DNA from: Natronosalvus halobius
Lineage (GTDB): Archaea > Halobacteriota > Halobacteria > Halobacteriales > Natrialbaceae
Length of the DNA stretch: 64,000 bases
NCBI RefSeq assembly: GCF_024138145.1
Contig: NZ_CP099997.1
Location: 806,001-870,000 of the forward strand
Direction of reading: 5' to 3'
The translations under genes and the position numbers were made by a program. The notes beneath the pieces were generated by a model, which searched no databases, had not been told where the DNA came from, and worked only from the letters and a program-made list of their open reading frames with translations. Shown here piece by piece: positions 45,795-55,003 of this stretch (position 1 is the first letter of the stretch; every line of letters starts with the position of its first letter).

Positions 45795-47803
45795 GTAACT
45801 CGGATCGATTCCACAAACAGGCGATCGCCACCGACCTCGAGGAACCCGTTCGCGAGGCGCGCAACCTCGCCCAGAAACTCGGCCTCGAGCCCTACCCGGT
45901 GAAGTACTGGATCGTCGACTACGACGAGATGAACGAACTCATCGCCTACGGGGGCTTCCAATCGCGCTATCCCCACTGGCGCTGGGGGATGCAGTACGAC
46001 CGCCAGCAAAAGCAGGGCCAGTACGGCGGCGGCAAGGCCTTCGAAATCGTCAACAACGACAACCCGGCCCACGCCTTCCTCCAGGAGTCGAACACGACGG
46101 CCGACCAGAAGGCCGTCATCACCCACGTCGAGGCCCACTCGGATTTCTTCGCGAAAAACGAGTGGTTCGGCCTCTTCACGGGGGAGGCGGGCGACGGTGA
46201 CGTCAACGCCGCCGCCACGCTCGAACGTCACGCCCGGGCCATCGCCGATTACATGGCCGACCCCGAGATCGACCGCGCCGAGGTCGAGAAGTGGATCGAC
46301 AACGCGCTCGTCCTGGAGGACACGATCGACCAGCACGCCGTCTTCGAGCGTCGCCTCGAGATGGACGGCCCCGAGGAGAGCCTCGACGACGACCTCGCCG
46401 AAAAGCTCGACCAGTTGGGGCTCTCCGAGGAGGTGAGAGGCGAGGTCTTCGACGACGAGTGGCTGGCGGGACTCGAAGATTCGGATGCGGGCGCCGAGTT
46501 CCCGAGCGAACCGCAGTCCGACGTGCTCGCGTTCGTCCGAGAGTACGGCAAGCAGTACGATGCGGAGTCGGGGAAAGCCCGCGAGATGGAGCCCTGGCAG
46601 CGCGACGTCCTCGACATGATGCGCACCGAGGCGTACTACTTCGCCGCCCAGAAGATGACGAAGATCATGAACGAGGGCTGGGCAGCCTACTGGGAGTCGA
46701 CGATGATGACCGACGAGGGCTTCGCCGGCGACGACGAGTTCCTCAACTACGCCGACCACATGGCGAAGGTACTCGCCTCGCCGGGTCTCAACCCCTACAG
46801 CCTGGGCATGGCTCTGTGGGAGTACGTCGAGAACACGACGAATCGACGGGAGGTGCTCGAACGCCTGCTCCGCGTGGAGGGCATCTCCTGGCGCAACCTC
46901 AGCGACGTCGTCGACTTCGAGGACGTGCTCGAGGCGCTCGAACCGCCGTCCGCCATCGCCTCGATAACGGGCGACTCACTCGACGCCCTCCAGGACGTTC
47001 CGGAGTCCTGGGTCGACCAGGAGGCCCTCGAGGCCGCCCGCGACGGCGATATCGACGTCGATCGCTACCCGTGGAAGGTACTGACCCACGAGGGGCTCGC
47101 TCGGCGCCACTACTCGCTCGTGAAACCCCAGAATCGCGGGTTCCTGGCTCGTGTCAGCCAGAACGACCTCGAGTCGATCGGGCGCTACCTGTTCGACGAC
47201 GCCCGTTACGGGTCGATCGAGGAGGCGCTCGCGGACGTCGACTGCAGCGTCGGCTGGGATCGAATGCTGGACGTCCGAGAGAGCCACAACGACGTCACCT
47301 TCCTCGACGCCTTCCTGACCCAGGAGTTCATCACCGCGAACGACTACTTCACCTACGAACACTCCCGGGCGACCGGCCAGTTCCACGTCTCGAGCGTCGA
47401 CGCCGAGGACGTCAAGAAGAAACTCCTGTTGCAGTTCACCAACTTCGGCAAACCCAGTATCGCCGTCTACGACGGCAACTACGACAACGCGAACGAACTC
47501 CTGCTGGGCCACCGGTACAACGGTGTGATGCTCGACGTCCCGCAGGCGAAGGCGACGCTCGAGCGCGTGTTCGAGCTGTGGGGTCGGCCTGTGAACCTGC
47601 TGACCATCGTCAAGGAAGTGGACGACCACGACGTGGAGGTAGCCAGGCGGCGCAACCGGGAGCCAGAGGCCAAAGAGGTGGGCAAGCGCATTCGGTACGA
47701 CGGCGAGGAGGTGACAGTGAATGACGTGTCCTGGGACGCCGTCGAGCACCTCACCGCCGACGACGTCGATTACGACACGAAGCCCGAGGAGTGGCTGGCC
47801 TGA
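45791..47803 (+). CDS. SpoVR-family protein (YcgB-like)
   Basis: A 670-residue SpoVR protein. Recognisable segments are LGLEPYPVKYWIVDYDEMNELIAYGGF and YPHWRWGMQYDRQ near the N-terminus, VEAHSDFFAKNEWF, and EAYYFAAQKMTKIMNEGWAAYWES in the middle. Bacillus SpoVR affects spore cortex formation; in non-sporulating organisms it accompanies PrkA and DUF444 in stress responses. The ATG at 45791 gives the family N-terminus. Last gene of the four-gene cluster. Function in archaea is not defined. Confidence 0.92.
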   Translation: MSNSDRFHKQAIATDLEEPVREARNLAQKLGLEPYPVKYWIVDYDEMNELIAYGGFQSRYPHWRWGMQYDRQQKQGQYGGGKAFEIVNNDNPAHAFLQESNTTADQKAVITHVEAHSDFFAKNEWFGLFTGEAGDGDVNAAATLERHARAIADYMADPEIDRAEVEKWIDNALVLEDTIDQHAVFERRLEMDGPEESLDDDLAEKLDQLGLSEEVRGEVFDDEWLAGLEDSDAGAEFPSEPQSDVLAFVREYGKQYDAESGKAREMEPWQRDVLDMMRTEAYYFAAQKMTKIMNEGWAAYWESTMMTDEGFAGDDEFLNYADHMAKVLASPGLNPYSLGMALWEYVENTTNRREVLERLLRVEGISWRNLSDVVDFEDVLEALEPPSAIASITGDSLDALQDVPESWVDQEALEAARDGDIDVDRYPWKVLTHEGLARRHYSLVKPQNRGFLARVSQNDLESIGRYLFDDARYGSIEEALADVDCSVGWDRMLDVRESHNDVTFLDAFLTQEFITANDYFTYEHSRATGQFHVSSVDAEDVKKKLLLQFTNFGKPSIAVYDGNYDNANELLLGHRYNGVMLDVPQAKATLERVFELWGRPVNLLTIVKEVDDHDVEVARRRNREPEAKEVGKRIRYDGEEVTVNDVSWDAVEHLTADDVDYDTKPEEWLA

Positions 47804-48012
47804 ACGCCGTTCGAACTTCGCTCGGACCGCGCTCGTGATCCATCAGGAACGACGAGGTCGCGGCCCTCTCGGTCGAGGGGGTCGTGACGGAGAACTCGGC
47901 TACGAATTGGGTGGACGAAGAGGCGCTCGAATCCCAATCACCCAGGTACAGTCCGTGAGTGGTCGAGACCGCTCGTTAATGCGAAAGAATCCGGTACTGC
48001 CACAGTAGGAAG

Positions 48013-48022
48013 GTTTTTAATA
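48013..48022 (+). promoter_or_regulatory. TATA-like box upstream of the KH-beta-CASP nuclease
   Basis: GTTTTTAATA in an otherwise GC-rich stretch is one of the best core-promoter matches in the window. Its distance to the ATG at 48210 implies a long leader. Confidence 0.45.
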
Positions 48023-48146
48023 CTCGTTGCGAAGTCAATAGTAGCAGTTCATCGCGTCTCTCGACAGCGTTGACCGGGCGCTCGGTACTCGATTGACCGG
48101 TTCTTCCTGGCGATCTCGGCCAGTTGGTCCGGCGATACCGAGTACG

Positions 48147-48171
48147 CCACTGTCGTAGACTACAACAGTGG
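48147..48171. promoter_or_regulatory. Dyad in the leader of the KH-beta-CASP gene
   Basis: CCACTGT (48147-48153) and ACAGTGG (48165-48171) are exact inverses, with GTAG and CTAC inside, so 11 of 12 positions per arm pair. It ends 38 bp before the ATG. It may be an operator or an mRNA hairpin. Confidence 0.5.
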
Positions 48172-48209
48172 ATCCCGGTCAAATTGCATCGAGACAGCGA
48201 CCTCCCCCT

Positions 48210-50120
48210 ATGAGCGACGATACGACCCACTCAGATCTACACGAACGCATTGTAACGCAGGTACCCTCGCATCTGGACGTCACCGAGGTCCAGTACGAGG
48301 GCCCAGACCTCGTCATCTACACCGAGACCCCTCGAAAGTTCGCTGAAAACAGCAATCTCATCGGGGACCTCGCACGGACACTTCGAAAACGGGTGACGAT
48401 ACGTCCAGCGCCGGGGGCACAGTCGAGCCCGTCGGACGCGGAAGCGAAGATCCGAGAAATTGCTCCTGACGAGGCTCAAATCCAGGATCTCGAGTTCTAC
48501 CCGTCGATCGGAGAAGTGATCGTCGAAGCCGAGAAGCCAGGGCTCGTTATCGGCCAGCGAGGAAGTACGCTCCGTGAGATCACCCGAGAAATCGGATGGA
48601 ACCTGGAAGTGGTTCGAACACCGCCGATGGAGTCTTCGACCGTCGACAACGTCAGGAACTTCCTGACCCAGGAGCGTGGCGAACGGCGCGAGTTCCTCGC
48701 GAAGGTCGGCGAGAAAATACACGGAGAACCCGAAAAGGACATCGAGTGGGTTCGCATCACGACGCTGGGTTGTTGCCGCGAAGTTGGTCGCGCGAGTTTC
48801 GTACTCCACACCCCAAACACGAGGATACTCATCGATTGCGGTGACAAACCCGGGGCCGAGGGAGAAGTGCCCTACCTTCACGCGCCCGAGGCGATGCCGC
48901 TAACGGGTATCGACGCCGTCGTGCTGACCCACGCTCACCTCGACCACAGCGCATTGCTTCCGCTCTTGTTCAAGTACGGGTACGATGGCCCGATTTACAC
49001 GACGGAACCGACGCGGGACCTGATGGGGCTGTTACAACTCGACTACCTGACCGTGGCCTCGAAGGAAGGCCGAACGCCGCCGTACTCGAGCGAGCAGGTC
49101 CGACAGGCGATCAAGCACACGATTCCGGTCGAGTACGGCGACGTCACCGACATCGCGCCGGACGTCAAACTGACGATGCACAATGCGGGGCACATTCTGG
49201 GTAGCGCGTCCGCTCACTTTCACATCGGAAGCGGGTTCTACAACATCCTCTTTTCGGGTGACATTCACTACGAGCCGACGCGGCTGTTCAACGGTGCCGT
49301 GAACGATTTCCCGCGCGCGGAGGCGATGGTCATGGAGTCGACGTACGGTCGTCGTGGCGACTATCAGACGGAGACCGAGGACAGCGAAGCGAAGGTCCAC
49401 GAGATCATCAGGGAGACGTACGAAAAGGACGGGATCGTCGTCATCCCCGCGTTCGCAGTCGGTCGATCCCAGGAACTAATGTTGGTCCTGGAGGAGGCGA
49501 TGCGGGAGGGGGCCATCCCGACGATGCCGGTCTATCTCGACGGCATGATTCGAGAGGCGACGGCAATTCACACGGCCTACCCCGAATATCTCAGAGATGG
49601 GCTACAACAGCGTATTTTACACGAAGACGAGAACCCGTTCGTCGCGGACCAGTTCCGGCAAGTTGACGGCGGACAGGAGATGCGTGAAGAGATAGCGAGC
49701 GGTGAGCCCTGCGTAATCCTCTCGACGTCGGGAATGGTGACCGGCGGACCGATCATGTCCTGGCTCGAACTGCTTGGGCCGGACCCAGCGAACACCCTCA
49801 TGTTCGTCGGGTATCAGGCCGAGGGGACGCTCGGGCGCAGAATTCAGGGCGGGAACGTGGAAATTACCCTTCCTGGACGGGCCGATCGCGCGAATCGCCT
49901 GACGCTCGAACTCAGGATCGAATCGGTGAGCGGCTTCTCCGGTCACGCCGACCGAGCCGGACTCGAGCAGTACGTCGGCGAAATGAATCCCCGACCGGAG
50001 ACGATTCTGTGCGTCCACGGCGACGAACAGGCGACGGATCAACTCTCCTCTGCACTGTACCAGAACTACAACGTCAGGACCTATCAGCCGAAGAATCTGG
50101 AGACGTTCCGGTTCCCCTGA
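48210..50120 (+). CDS. KH-domain beta-CASP ribonuclease (aCPSF1/FttA family)
   Basis: A 636-residue protein. Residues 1-145 contain KH domains with the GxxG loop in LVIGQRGSTLREITREIG. The metallo-beta-lactamase core has LTHAHLDHSALLPLLF, HNAGHILGSASAHFHIG and LFSGDIHYEP, and the beta-CASP part ends GFSGHADRAGLEQ and CVHGDEQATDQL. aCPSF1 (FttA) cleaves nascent RNA and terminates transcription in archaea. The ATG at 48210 is chosen because the preceding 14 residues are not conserved in type. Codon use is more relaxed than in neighbours and the flanks are accessory, so this may be an extra copy rather than the core gene. Confidence 0.9.
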   Translation: MSDDTTHSDLHERIVTQVPSHLDVTEVQYEGPDLVIYTETPRKFAENSNLIGDLARTLRKRVTIRPAPGAQSSPSDAEAKIREIAPDEAQIQDLEFYPSIGEVIVEAEKPGLVIGQRGSTLREITREIGWNLEVVRTPPMESSTVDNVRNFLTQERGERREFLAKVGEKIHGEPEKDIEWVRITTLGCCREVGRASFVLHTPNTRILIDCGDKPGAEGEVPYLHAPEAMPLTGIDAVVLTHAHLDHSALLPLLFKYGYDGPIYTTEPTRDLMGLLQLDYLTVASKEGRTPPYSSEQVRQAIKHTIPVEYGDVTDIAPDVKLTMHNAGHILGSASAHFHIGSGFYNILFSGDIHYEPTRLFNGAVNDFPRAEAMVMESTYGRRGDYQTETEDSEAKVHEIIRETYEKDGIVVIPAFAVGRSQELMLVLEEAMREGAIPTMPVYLDGMIREATAIHTAYPEYLRDGLQQRILHEDENPFVADQFRQVDGGQEMREEIASGEPCVILSTSGMVTGGPIMSWLELLGPDPANTLMFVGYQAEGTLGRRIQGGNVEITLPGRADRANRLTLELRIESVSGFSGHADRAGLEQYVGEMNPRPETILCVHGDEQATDQLSSALYQNYNVRTYQPKNLETFRFP

Positions 50121-50237
50121 TACCTGTCCTCGAGTGAGGAAAGTCGCTAGGGGATCTCTGACAATAGAGCGCGACAGGGGGAGTCGTTCGTCATCATGCG
50201 AACGCTTACTCGTGGCAATTGACCGAGGATGACGACG

Positions 50238-50483
50238 TTACTCGGTCCACCGAATCTCGTGCTCGAGTTCGTATCGTTGCTCTACAGTTTCAAAATCGGT
50301 GAGTCGCTCGAGTTCAACCTCGAACCTCGGCCTGTCGGGAATCGTCACACGCTCTTTCTCCGTGGCACTCTCCAGGTGGACGGAGCCAGTCTCGAACTGT
50401 TCGGCGGCTACAGTGAGGGCATCAGTCAATACCACTTCGACCAGCGCGAAATAGCCCCTACCCGTTTCCCACCCGTTTCCCAC
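50238..50483 (-). CDS. Amphi-Trp-domain-like small protein, possibly N-terminally shortened
   Basis: A frame of up to 81 residues. The C-terminal part, GSVHLESATEKERVTIP, RPRFEVELERLTDFETVE and LEHEIRW, matches the amphi-Trp domain found in haloarchaeal small proteins, which end in a conserved tryptophan after an acidic strand. The usual N-terminal stretch is short or missing; the GTG start at 50483 lies within an 11-bp tandem repeat, and a GTG at 50435 would leave 65 residues. It may be a shortened or decaying gene. Function unknown. Confidence 0.5.
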   Translation of the reverse strand: MGNGWETGRGYFALVEVVLTDALTVAAEQFETGSVHLESATEKERVTIPDRPRFEVELERLTDFETVEQRYELEHEIRWTE

Positions 50484-50492
50484 CCGTTTCCC
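50460..50492. repeat. Three 11-bp tandem repeats
   Basis: ACCCGTTTCCC occurs three times in a row at 50460, 50471 and 50482. The array covers the apparent start of the amphi-Trp frame. Confidence 0.85.
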
Positions 50493-50570
50493 ACACGCTG
50501 ACTACGGCGCGTACACGCGGGCCGCTATCTCGTAGTGATAGATCCCGCTCCCCCGAGACAATCGAAATGG

Positions 50571-50577
50571 CTTTACT
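50571..50577 (+). promoter_or_regulatory. TATA-like box for the MFS transporter
   Basis: CTTTACT lies 22-28 bp before the GTG start at 50599. Confidence 0.4.
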
Positions 50578-50598
50578 CAGATCGTCAAAAATCAGGGT

Positions 50599-51954
50599 GT
50601 GGACGACAAACGAGTCCAATTTTGGGTACTCTATCTCACACGTTTCGCAGAAGGGTTCGGCTTCATCACGCTGATCACGCTGCTACCGTACTACATCAAT
50701 TCGCTCGATCCGTCGAGCACGACCGTCCTCGGGATAACAATTAGCGCCGGCCTCATCATCGGGCTGTATACGACCGGGTTCACCCTCGCACAGACTGTCG
50801 CCGTCGTCCCGCTTGCCTGGGCGGGTGATCGCTTCGATAAACGGCTCGTCCTGCTCATCGTACTCGGTGTCGGCATTGGCGTCTACGCACTGTTTCCAAT
50901 CGTCGATTCGAGCGCTTCCTTCATCGCTATCCGCGCGCTCCAGGGTATCGCCGTCACCGGCACTGGCCTGATGACCCTGTCGCTCGTTGGCCAGATAGCC
51001 GACGTGGGGACGCGAGCGAACTACATCGGGAAAGCAAACGCGGCGAGCTTTGGGGCGTCGATACTTGGCAGCATCAGCGCAGGGACGCTCTACGACGCGT
51101 TCGGGTTCGGTCCGATTTTTCTCGTCATCGTCTGCATCATGGTCGTTGCCTGGGTCGGAACCTTCTGGTACCTGAACCCAGACGAGACGCGCATCGAAGG
51201 GTTTCCGTTTTCGGGGTTGGCACTCAATCGCCGCATCTTGACGCTCTCGACGTTCCGCTTCCAGTACGCGTTCTCTGTAACCCTCGTTCGAACCTGGGTG
51301 CCGATTTTCGCCGGCGTTTCCGCTTCTCAAGGCGGTCTTGCATACGGCGGCTTCGCCGTCGCACTGACGGTCGTCGCTGAAAAGTTCACCAATATGTGCT
51401 GTCAACCGTTTACCGGACGGCTCTCGGACGGATACGGACGGGCACTGTTCGTCTTTGCAGGTGGAGCGGCCTACGGCCTCATCGCGTTGGTCGTCCCGCT
51501 CTCACCGTGGCTGGGTACAGGGCTCGGGTTTCCCGCTGAACTCGTCGTGTCCATTCCCACAGTACTCGCCGGGAGCACGCTCCCTGCCTGGCTGCCGTAC
51601 GACTCGATCGGGGATCAGCTCGTCCTCATTGGCGAGGTGTCGCCAGCGTTTTTCCCGCTCGTCTTCCTGTCTGGGCTCCTCGGCATCGCCGATAGTTTCC
51701 GCGAACCAGCGAGCATGGCGTTGTTCGCCGACGAAGGCACCGAGGAGGGCGGCGTTGCCTCGAGTTTCGGCATTCGCGAACTCGTCTGGCGTCCAGGAAG
51801 CGTGATCGCCCCCTTACTCGGTGGCTGGCTGATGGTCGAATTGAGTATGGCGTCGGTCTTCTACGTCGGCGGTGCGTTTGCGCTAACAGGCGTGACGACG
51901 TTTCTCGTTATTCTCGTGCATTTCCATGGGCGAGGGGCGCTCTTGGAGTGGTGA
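50599..51954 (+). CDS. MFS transporter
   Basis: A 451-residue transporter with about twelve hydrophobic helices. The first half has GFGFITLITLLPYYINSL, the loop WAGDRFDKRLVLLI (the MFS G-x3-D-R-x-G-like loop) and IRALQGIAVTGTGLMTLSLVG; the second half contains FTGRLSDGYGRALFVFAGG, the repeated loop motif. The start is GTG at 50599, followed by DDKRVQFWVLYLTRF. The substrate is unknown. It has no operon partner. More AT-rich codons than the core genes nearby. Confidence 0.9.
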   Translation: MDDKRVQFWVLYLTRFAEGFGFITLITLLPYYINSLDPSSTTVLGITISAGLIIGLYTTGFTLAQTVAVVPLAWAGDRFDKRLVLLIVLGVGIGVYALFPIVDSSASFIAIRALQGIAVTGTGLMTLSLVGQIADVGTRANYIGKANAASFGASILGSISAGTLYDAFGFGPIFLVIVCIMVVAWVGTFWYLNPDETRIEGFPFSGLALNRRILTLSTFRFQYAFSVTLVRTWVPIFAGVSASQGGLAYGGFAVALTVVAEKFTNMCCQPFTGRLSDGYGRALFVFAGGAAYGLIALVVPLSPWLGTGLGFPAELVVSIPTVLAGSTLPAWLPYDSIGDQLVLIGEVSPAFFPLVFLSGLLGIADSFREPASMALFADEGTEEGGVASSFGIRELVWRPGSVIAPLLGGWLMVELSMASVFYVGGAFALTGVTTFLVILVHFHGRGALLEW

Positions 51955-52056
51955 GGAAAATCGATTCGAACCGTCGTTGTCTCCAGTAGAAGTTTTGCAG
52001 GAGTGTCGTGAGGATCTCTTGTAGTTGACTGTATAGACAGCCTGGAGAAAGCGCGA

Positions 52057-52617
52057 TTAGACGCCACTGAGTTGTTCGTGTACTCGCCGGTACTCCGCCG
52101 AAATTGAGCCGTCTGTTCGTTCTTCGATCCAGACGATTCCATCGACGATCTCTCTCAATGCAGAGAGCGTGGCCTCGTCGTGTTTGGTGTACTCGAGACC
52201 GAGGACGACGAGCCCCGAGTCAGTCCGACCCTCGATAAGGTGTTCGAGGACGCTGATGGTGCGTTCCAGACCCTCGTCTGCGAGTAGCGGCGTGAGTGAT
52301 CGAATACCAAAATGGGTCTTGTGGCTGTCACTCGCCATCGAGGCCTCTAGCTCCCAGAGTGCGAGTACGAGCCGAGTCAATTCGACCGAGTGCGGTAAGG
52401 AGACGACTGGATACTTCTGAAACGGGGAGGAAGGGTGATTTTGCGGAGTCGCATCGACGACCCCGAATCGACCAGCGTCTGGTGACGTGAGAGCTGTTTG
52501 CTGTTGGATCGTTCGCTCAGCAGAAACAGCGGTCGTGACGATAATTCGGCGCTCTCCAGGAGACGTTCACCCCGGCAGGCTGAACGGGGAAGGCTACGGT
52601 TCGAAGTCATCGTTCAC
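52057..52617 (-). pseudogene. Decayed DUF7504-like (RecA/KaiC-like) protein gene
   Basis: On this strand a frame reads, from 52617 down, VNDDFEP, TAG, PSPFSLPG, TGA, TSPGERRIIVTTAVSAERTI, then RFGVVDAT, ELTRLVLALWELEAS, and FGIRSLTPLLADEGLE. The in-frame stops are at 52594-52596 (TAG) and 52567-52569 (TGA). The parts after them read like haloarchaeal DUF7504 proteins, which are related to KaiC-like ATPases (family recollection). The region after the second stop is open to 52057 but has no ATG in its first half, so the gene appears inactivated. A C-terminal piece from the TTG at 52380 or an ATG at 52338 could still be translated. Confidence 0.6.
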
Positions 52618-52856
52618 AGGATACGTCTGGTATACCGCTCAGGCGAGGTCTCACGGAACGGTCTCGAGCAAACGTGCGGCCCAATCGATCAGATCCGATA
52701 TGGGGTAGCTACGGACGGTGAAGATAGCCTGGCCGCACTGATGCTGAATTCTAGTTTTCTAGTGATGCGTAAGTATTTGCGTCCATTTTTGACGTCCCTT
52801 CATAGCGGTACAGTTGAACCGCTGGAACTATACCCCTGGGCTCTCGCCTTGTTACT

Positions 52857-53051
52857 ATGGGTTTTGGAAGCTACGACGAATCCGAGCAACAGCATCAAAA
52901 CGCGGATACAGAAGATGATGAAGATGCTGCTGTGAGTGTCCACGAACACGAACACAAGGGAACGGTTACTGTCGAAAACGGTAGCTCGACCGACGATCTA
53001 CTCGGCCAACTTAAAGACATCAAGGAAAAGAAAGCCCAGGACGACGAGTAA
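52857..53051 (+). CDS. DUF5786 family small acidic protein
   Basis: A 64-residue, highly acidic protein. It starts MGFGSYDESEQQHQN, has a histidine-rich strand VSVHEHEHKGTVTVENG, and ends DDLLGQLKDIKEKKAQDDE. The pattern MGFGSYDESEQ at the start and a C-terminal helix is typical of the haloarchaeal DUF5786 family. Function is unknown. It stands alone, next to RNase J on the other strand. Confidence 0.85.
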   Translation: MGFGSYDESEQQHQNADTEDDEDAAVSVHEHEHKGTVTVENGSSTDDLLGQLKDIKEKKAQDDE

Positions 53052-53169
53052 GGTCGCTGTTAAATCGTCCCTTCGTCTAGTGAATCTATACTTATAATTC
53101 GCACAGCAACAAACATTGGCCACAGATATTTTAGGAGGGATCTACTCTTCCGGGTGGTCCCGCTTTAAT

Positions 53170-54516
53170 TCAAACTATCTGAATAATATCTCCGTTCGAT
53201 GAAGCGTGTATATCTCGCCCGAGTGCATATCCCTGGTTCGAGGCGAGGTCGATGTACCCGGAGAAGCCTTTGAGGTCCTGGTGAGCGGGGATGATGTGCT
53301 GGGGCTGGAGCGCGTCGAGCATCGTGTAGTGACCTTCCTGGCAGAGGTGACCCGACACGTGAATATCGGAATACACACGGGCGCCCTGCATGCCGAGCAG
53401 TTTCTCGGCCTGGTAGCGCTGGCCCTCGTTGGTCGGTTCGGGGATGACGCGTGCGGAGAAGACGACCTTGTCGCCGTCGTCCAGTTCGTAGGAGGTCTCG
53501 CCGCGGGCCATCCGGGTGAGCATCGCACGGGGTTCGCCCTGGTGGCCGGTGACGACGGGCAAGAAATCCTCCTTGCCATCGTTCATGATCCGTTCGAACG
53601 ACTGATCGATCGATCTTCGATAGCCAAACATGCCCAGGTTGTCCGGGAAGTCGATGAAGTCGAGTCGCTCGGCGGTGCCGGAGTACTTCTCCATCGAGCG
53701 TCCGAGCAGGACGGGCTGGCGGCCGATGTCGTTGGCGAACTCGACGAGACTCTTCACGCGAGCGATGTGTGAAGAGAAGGTGGTGGCGACGATGCCGCCG
53801 TCGTAGTCTTCCATGCTGTAGAGGACGTCGCGCAGGTGCTCGCGGGCGACGTTCTCGGAGGGCGTTCGGCCCTTCTTGTTGGCGTTGGTGCAGTCCTCGA
53901 TGTAACAGAGCACGCCCTCGCCCTCCCGCCCAATCTCGCGAAAGCGCTTCATGTCGATGGGGTCGCCGATGACCGGCGTGTGGTCCATGCGCTTGTCCAG
54001 GCCGTAGACGATGGCGCCCTCGGGCGTGTGGAGCACGGGGTTGATCGCGTCGATGATCGAGTGGGTGACGTTGACGAACTCGAGTTCACACCCGTGGTCG
54101 CCGATGGTCATCGACTCGCCCGGGTCCATCTCGATGAGGTCGCTGTCCGGGGCGAATTTGTCTTCGTCTTCGAGTTGCTGTTCGACCAGTGCGAGCGTAA
54201 ACGGCGTCGCGACGACGGGGGCGTCGTATCGGTGCGCAAGTTTGGAAATGGCACCGATGTGATCGAGGTGGCCGTGGGTCGGAACGATCGCCTGGACGTC
54301 GCCGTCGAGGTCGCTCATGACTCGATCGTCCGGGATGGCGCCCATGTCGATCAGATCGAGGCTGTGCATGCTCTCGGTCTGAATGTTGTCGTGAATAAGG
54401 ACCTTCGAGAGGTTCAGACCCATGTCGAAGATGACGATGTCGTTTCCTGCGCGAACGGCAGTCATCTGCCGTCCAACTTCTTCGTAGCCGCCGATGGTTG
54501 CAATTTCGATTTCCAT
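53170..54516 (-). CDS. rnj: RNase J-type beta-CASP exoribonuclease
   Basis: A 448-residue archaeal RNase J. The metal-binding motif is [17 protein letters not shown], followed by [30 protein letters not shown]. The beta-CASP part has [34 protein letters not shown] and the C-terminal [33 protein letters not shown] motifs. It degrades RNA 5' to 3'. The ATG at 54516 is preferred to 54531 since [15 protein letters not shown] is the family start. In many haloarchaea a homologue is part of the isoprenoid gene cluster; here it stands alone, so it may be a second copy. Confidence 0.93.
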   Translation of the reverse strand: MEIEIATIGGYEEVGRQMTAVRAGNDIVIFDMGLNLSKVLIHDNIQTESMHSLDLIDMGAIPDDRVMSDLDGDVQAIVPTHGHLDHIGAISKLAHRYDAPVVATPFTLALVEQQLEDEDKFAPDSDLIEMDPGESMTIGDHGCELEFVNVTHSIIDAINPVLHTPEGAIVYGLDKRMDHTPVIGDPIDMKRFREIGREGEGVLCYIEDCTNANKKGRTPSENVAREHLRDVLYSMEDYDGGIVATTFSSHIARVKSLVEFANDIGRQPVLLGRSMEKYSGTAERLDFIDFPDNLGMFGYRRSIDQSFERIMNDGKEDFLPVVTGHQGEPRAMLTRMARGETSYELDDGDKVVFSARVIPEPTNEGQRYQAEKLLGMQGARVYSDIHVSGHLCQEGHYTMLDALQPQHIIPAHQDLKGFSGYIDLASNQGYALGRDIHASSNGDIIQIV

Positions 54517-55003
54517 AGATTCGCCGATCATAGCGGTCCAGCCACAGGGAATGGGAATAGAGCGAGTCAGGCGTCAGTGAGGTGCGTCGATCGCCGTAAC
54601 ACGTGTGTTTGTCGCCTGGGCGTTCACTCGCATCCGTGTGAGGGACTGCGCGTCTTTCGGTTAGATGGATAGTGACTCTTCGAACCTATATACTTCAGGG
54701 TTCGTGCTCGAGAAGCACACCCACGTGGTCCACTAGCGCCTAGTCGAAGTAGTTTCAACGGACAACGAATGGTTCTAAAGAGTCCGACGGCGTCTGGTTA
54801 ATCTCATAACGTGAGAACGTGAATTGGGGCAGATTTGAACCTCGCCGAGACGTGCTCGCTTCGCTGTGCGTGCCTCGTCTGGTTCAAATCTCCCCGTAAC
54901 ACCTTTTCAGCGACGAGCGACTCGCTACGCTCACGACTTCATCGTTCGCATTTCCGTGGCGCGTAGCGCCACGCTACGCTCGTCGAGTTGTATCGCTGAA
55001 AAG
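54517..55003. other. Intergenic region with tRNA-derived and inverted repeats
   Basis: The left half has no gene. From about 54824 it holds a copy of the tRNA-Val 3' end (TTGGGGCAGATTTGAAC at 54824-54840), its near-inverse GGTTCAAATCTCCCC at 54881-54895, and a perfect 11-bp inverted repeat (CTTTTCAGCGA 54903-54913; TCGCTGAAAAG 54993-55003). This looks like the scar of an element that used the tRNA as its attachment site. Confidence 0.55.
54824..54840. repeat. 17-bp direct repeat of the tRNA-Val 3' end (candidate attachment site)
   Basis: TTGGGGCAGATTTGAAC is identical to 55008-55024, which is the T-arm and acceptor strand of the tRNA. The distance between copies is 184 bp. A truncated copy beyond a tRNA's 3' end is the usual trace of tRNA-directed integration. 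Confidence 0.6.

Larger units (their letters stand above)
47804..48209. other. Intergenic region before the KH-beta-CASP nuclease
   Basis: About 400 bp without a convincing gene. It contains a strong TATA-like GTTTTTAATA at 48013-48022 and a 25-bp dyad at 48147-48171. If the TATA box is used, the nuclease mRNA has a leader of about 165 bases carrying that dyad. Confidence 0.5.

Noticed and set aside
50229-50501. A 90-codon plus-strand frame opposite the amphi-Trp gene
   Set aside because: The minus strand carries the amphi-Trp pattern, while the plus product is less acidic and runs through the tandem repeat.
54881-54900. A second tRNA on the plus strand ending GGTTCAAATCTCCCC
   Set aside because: Only a T-arm-like fragment exists; no anticodon or D arm can be folded upstream.
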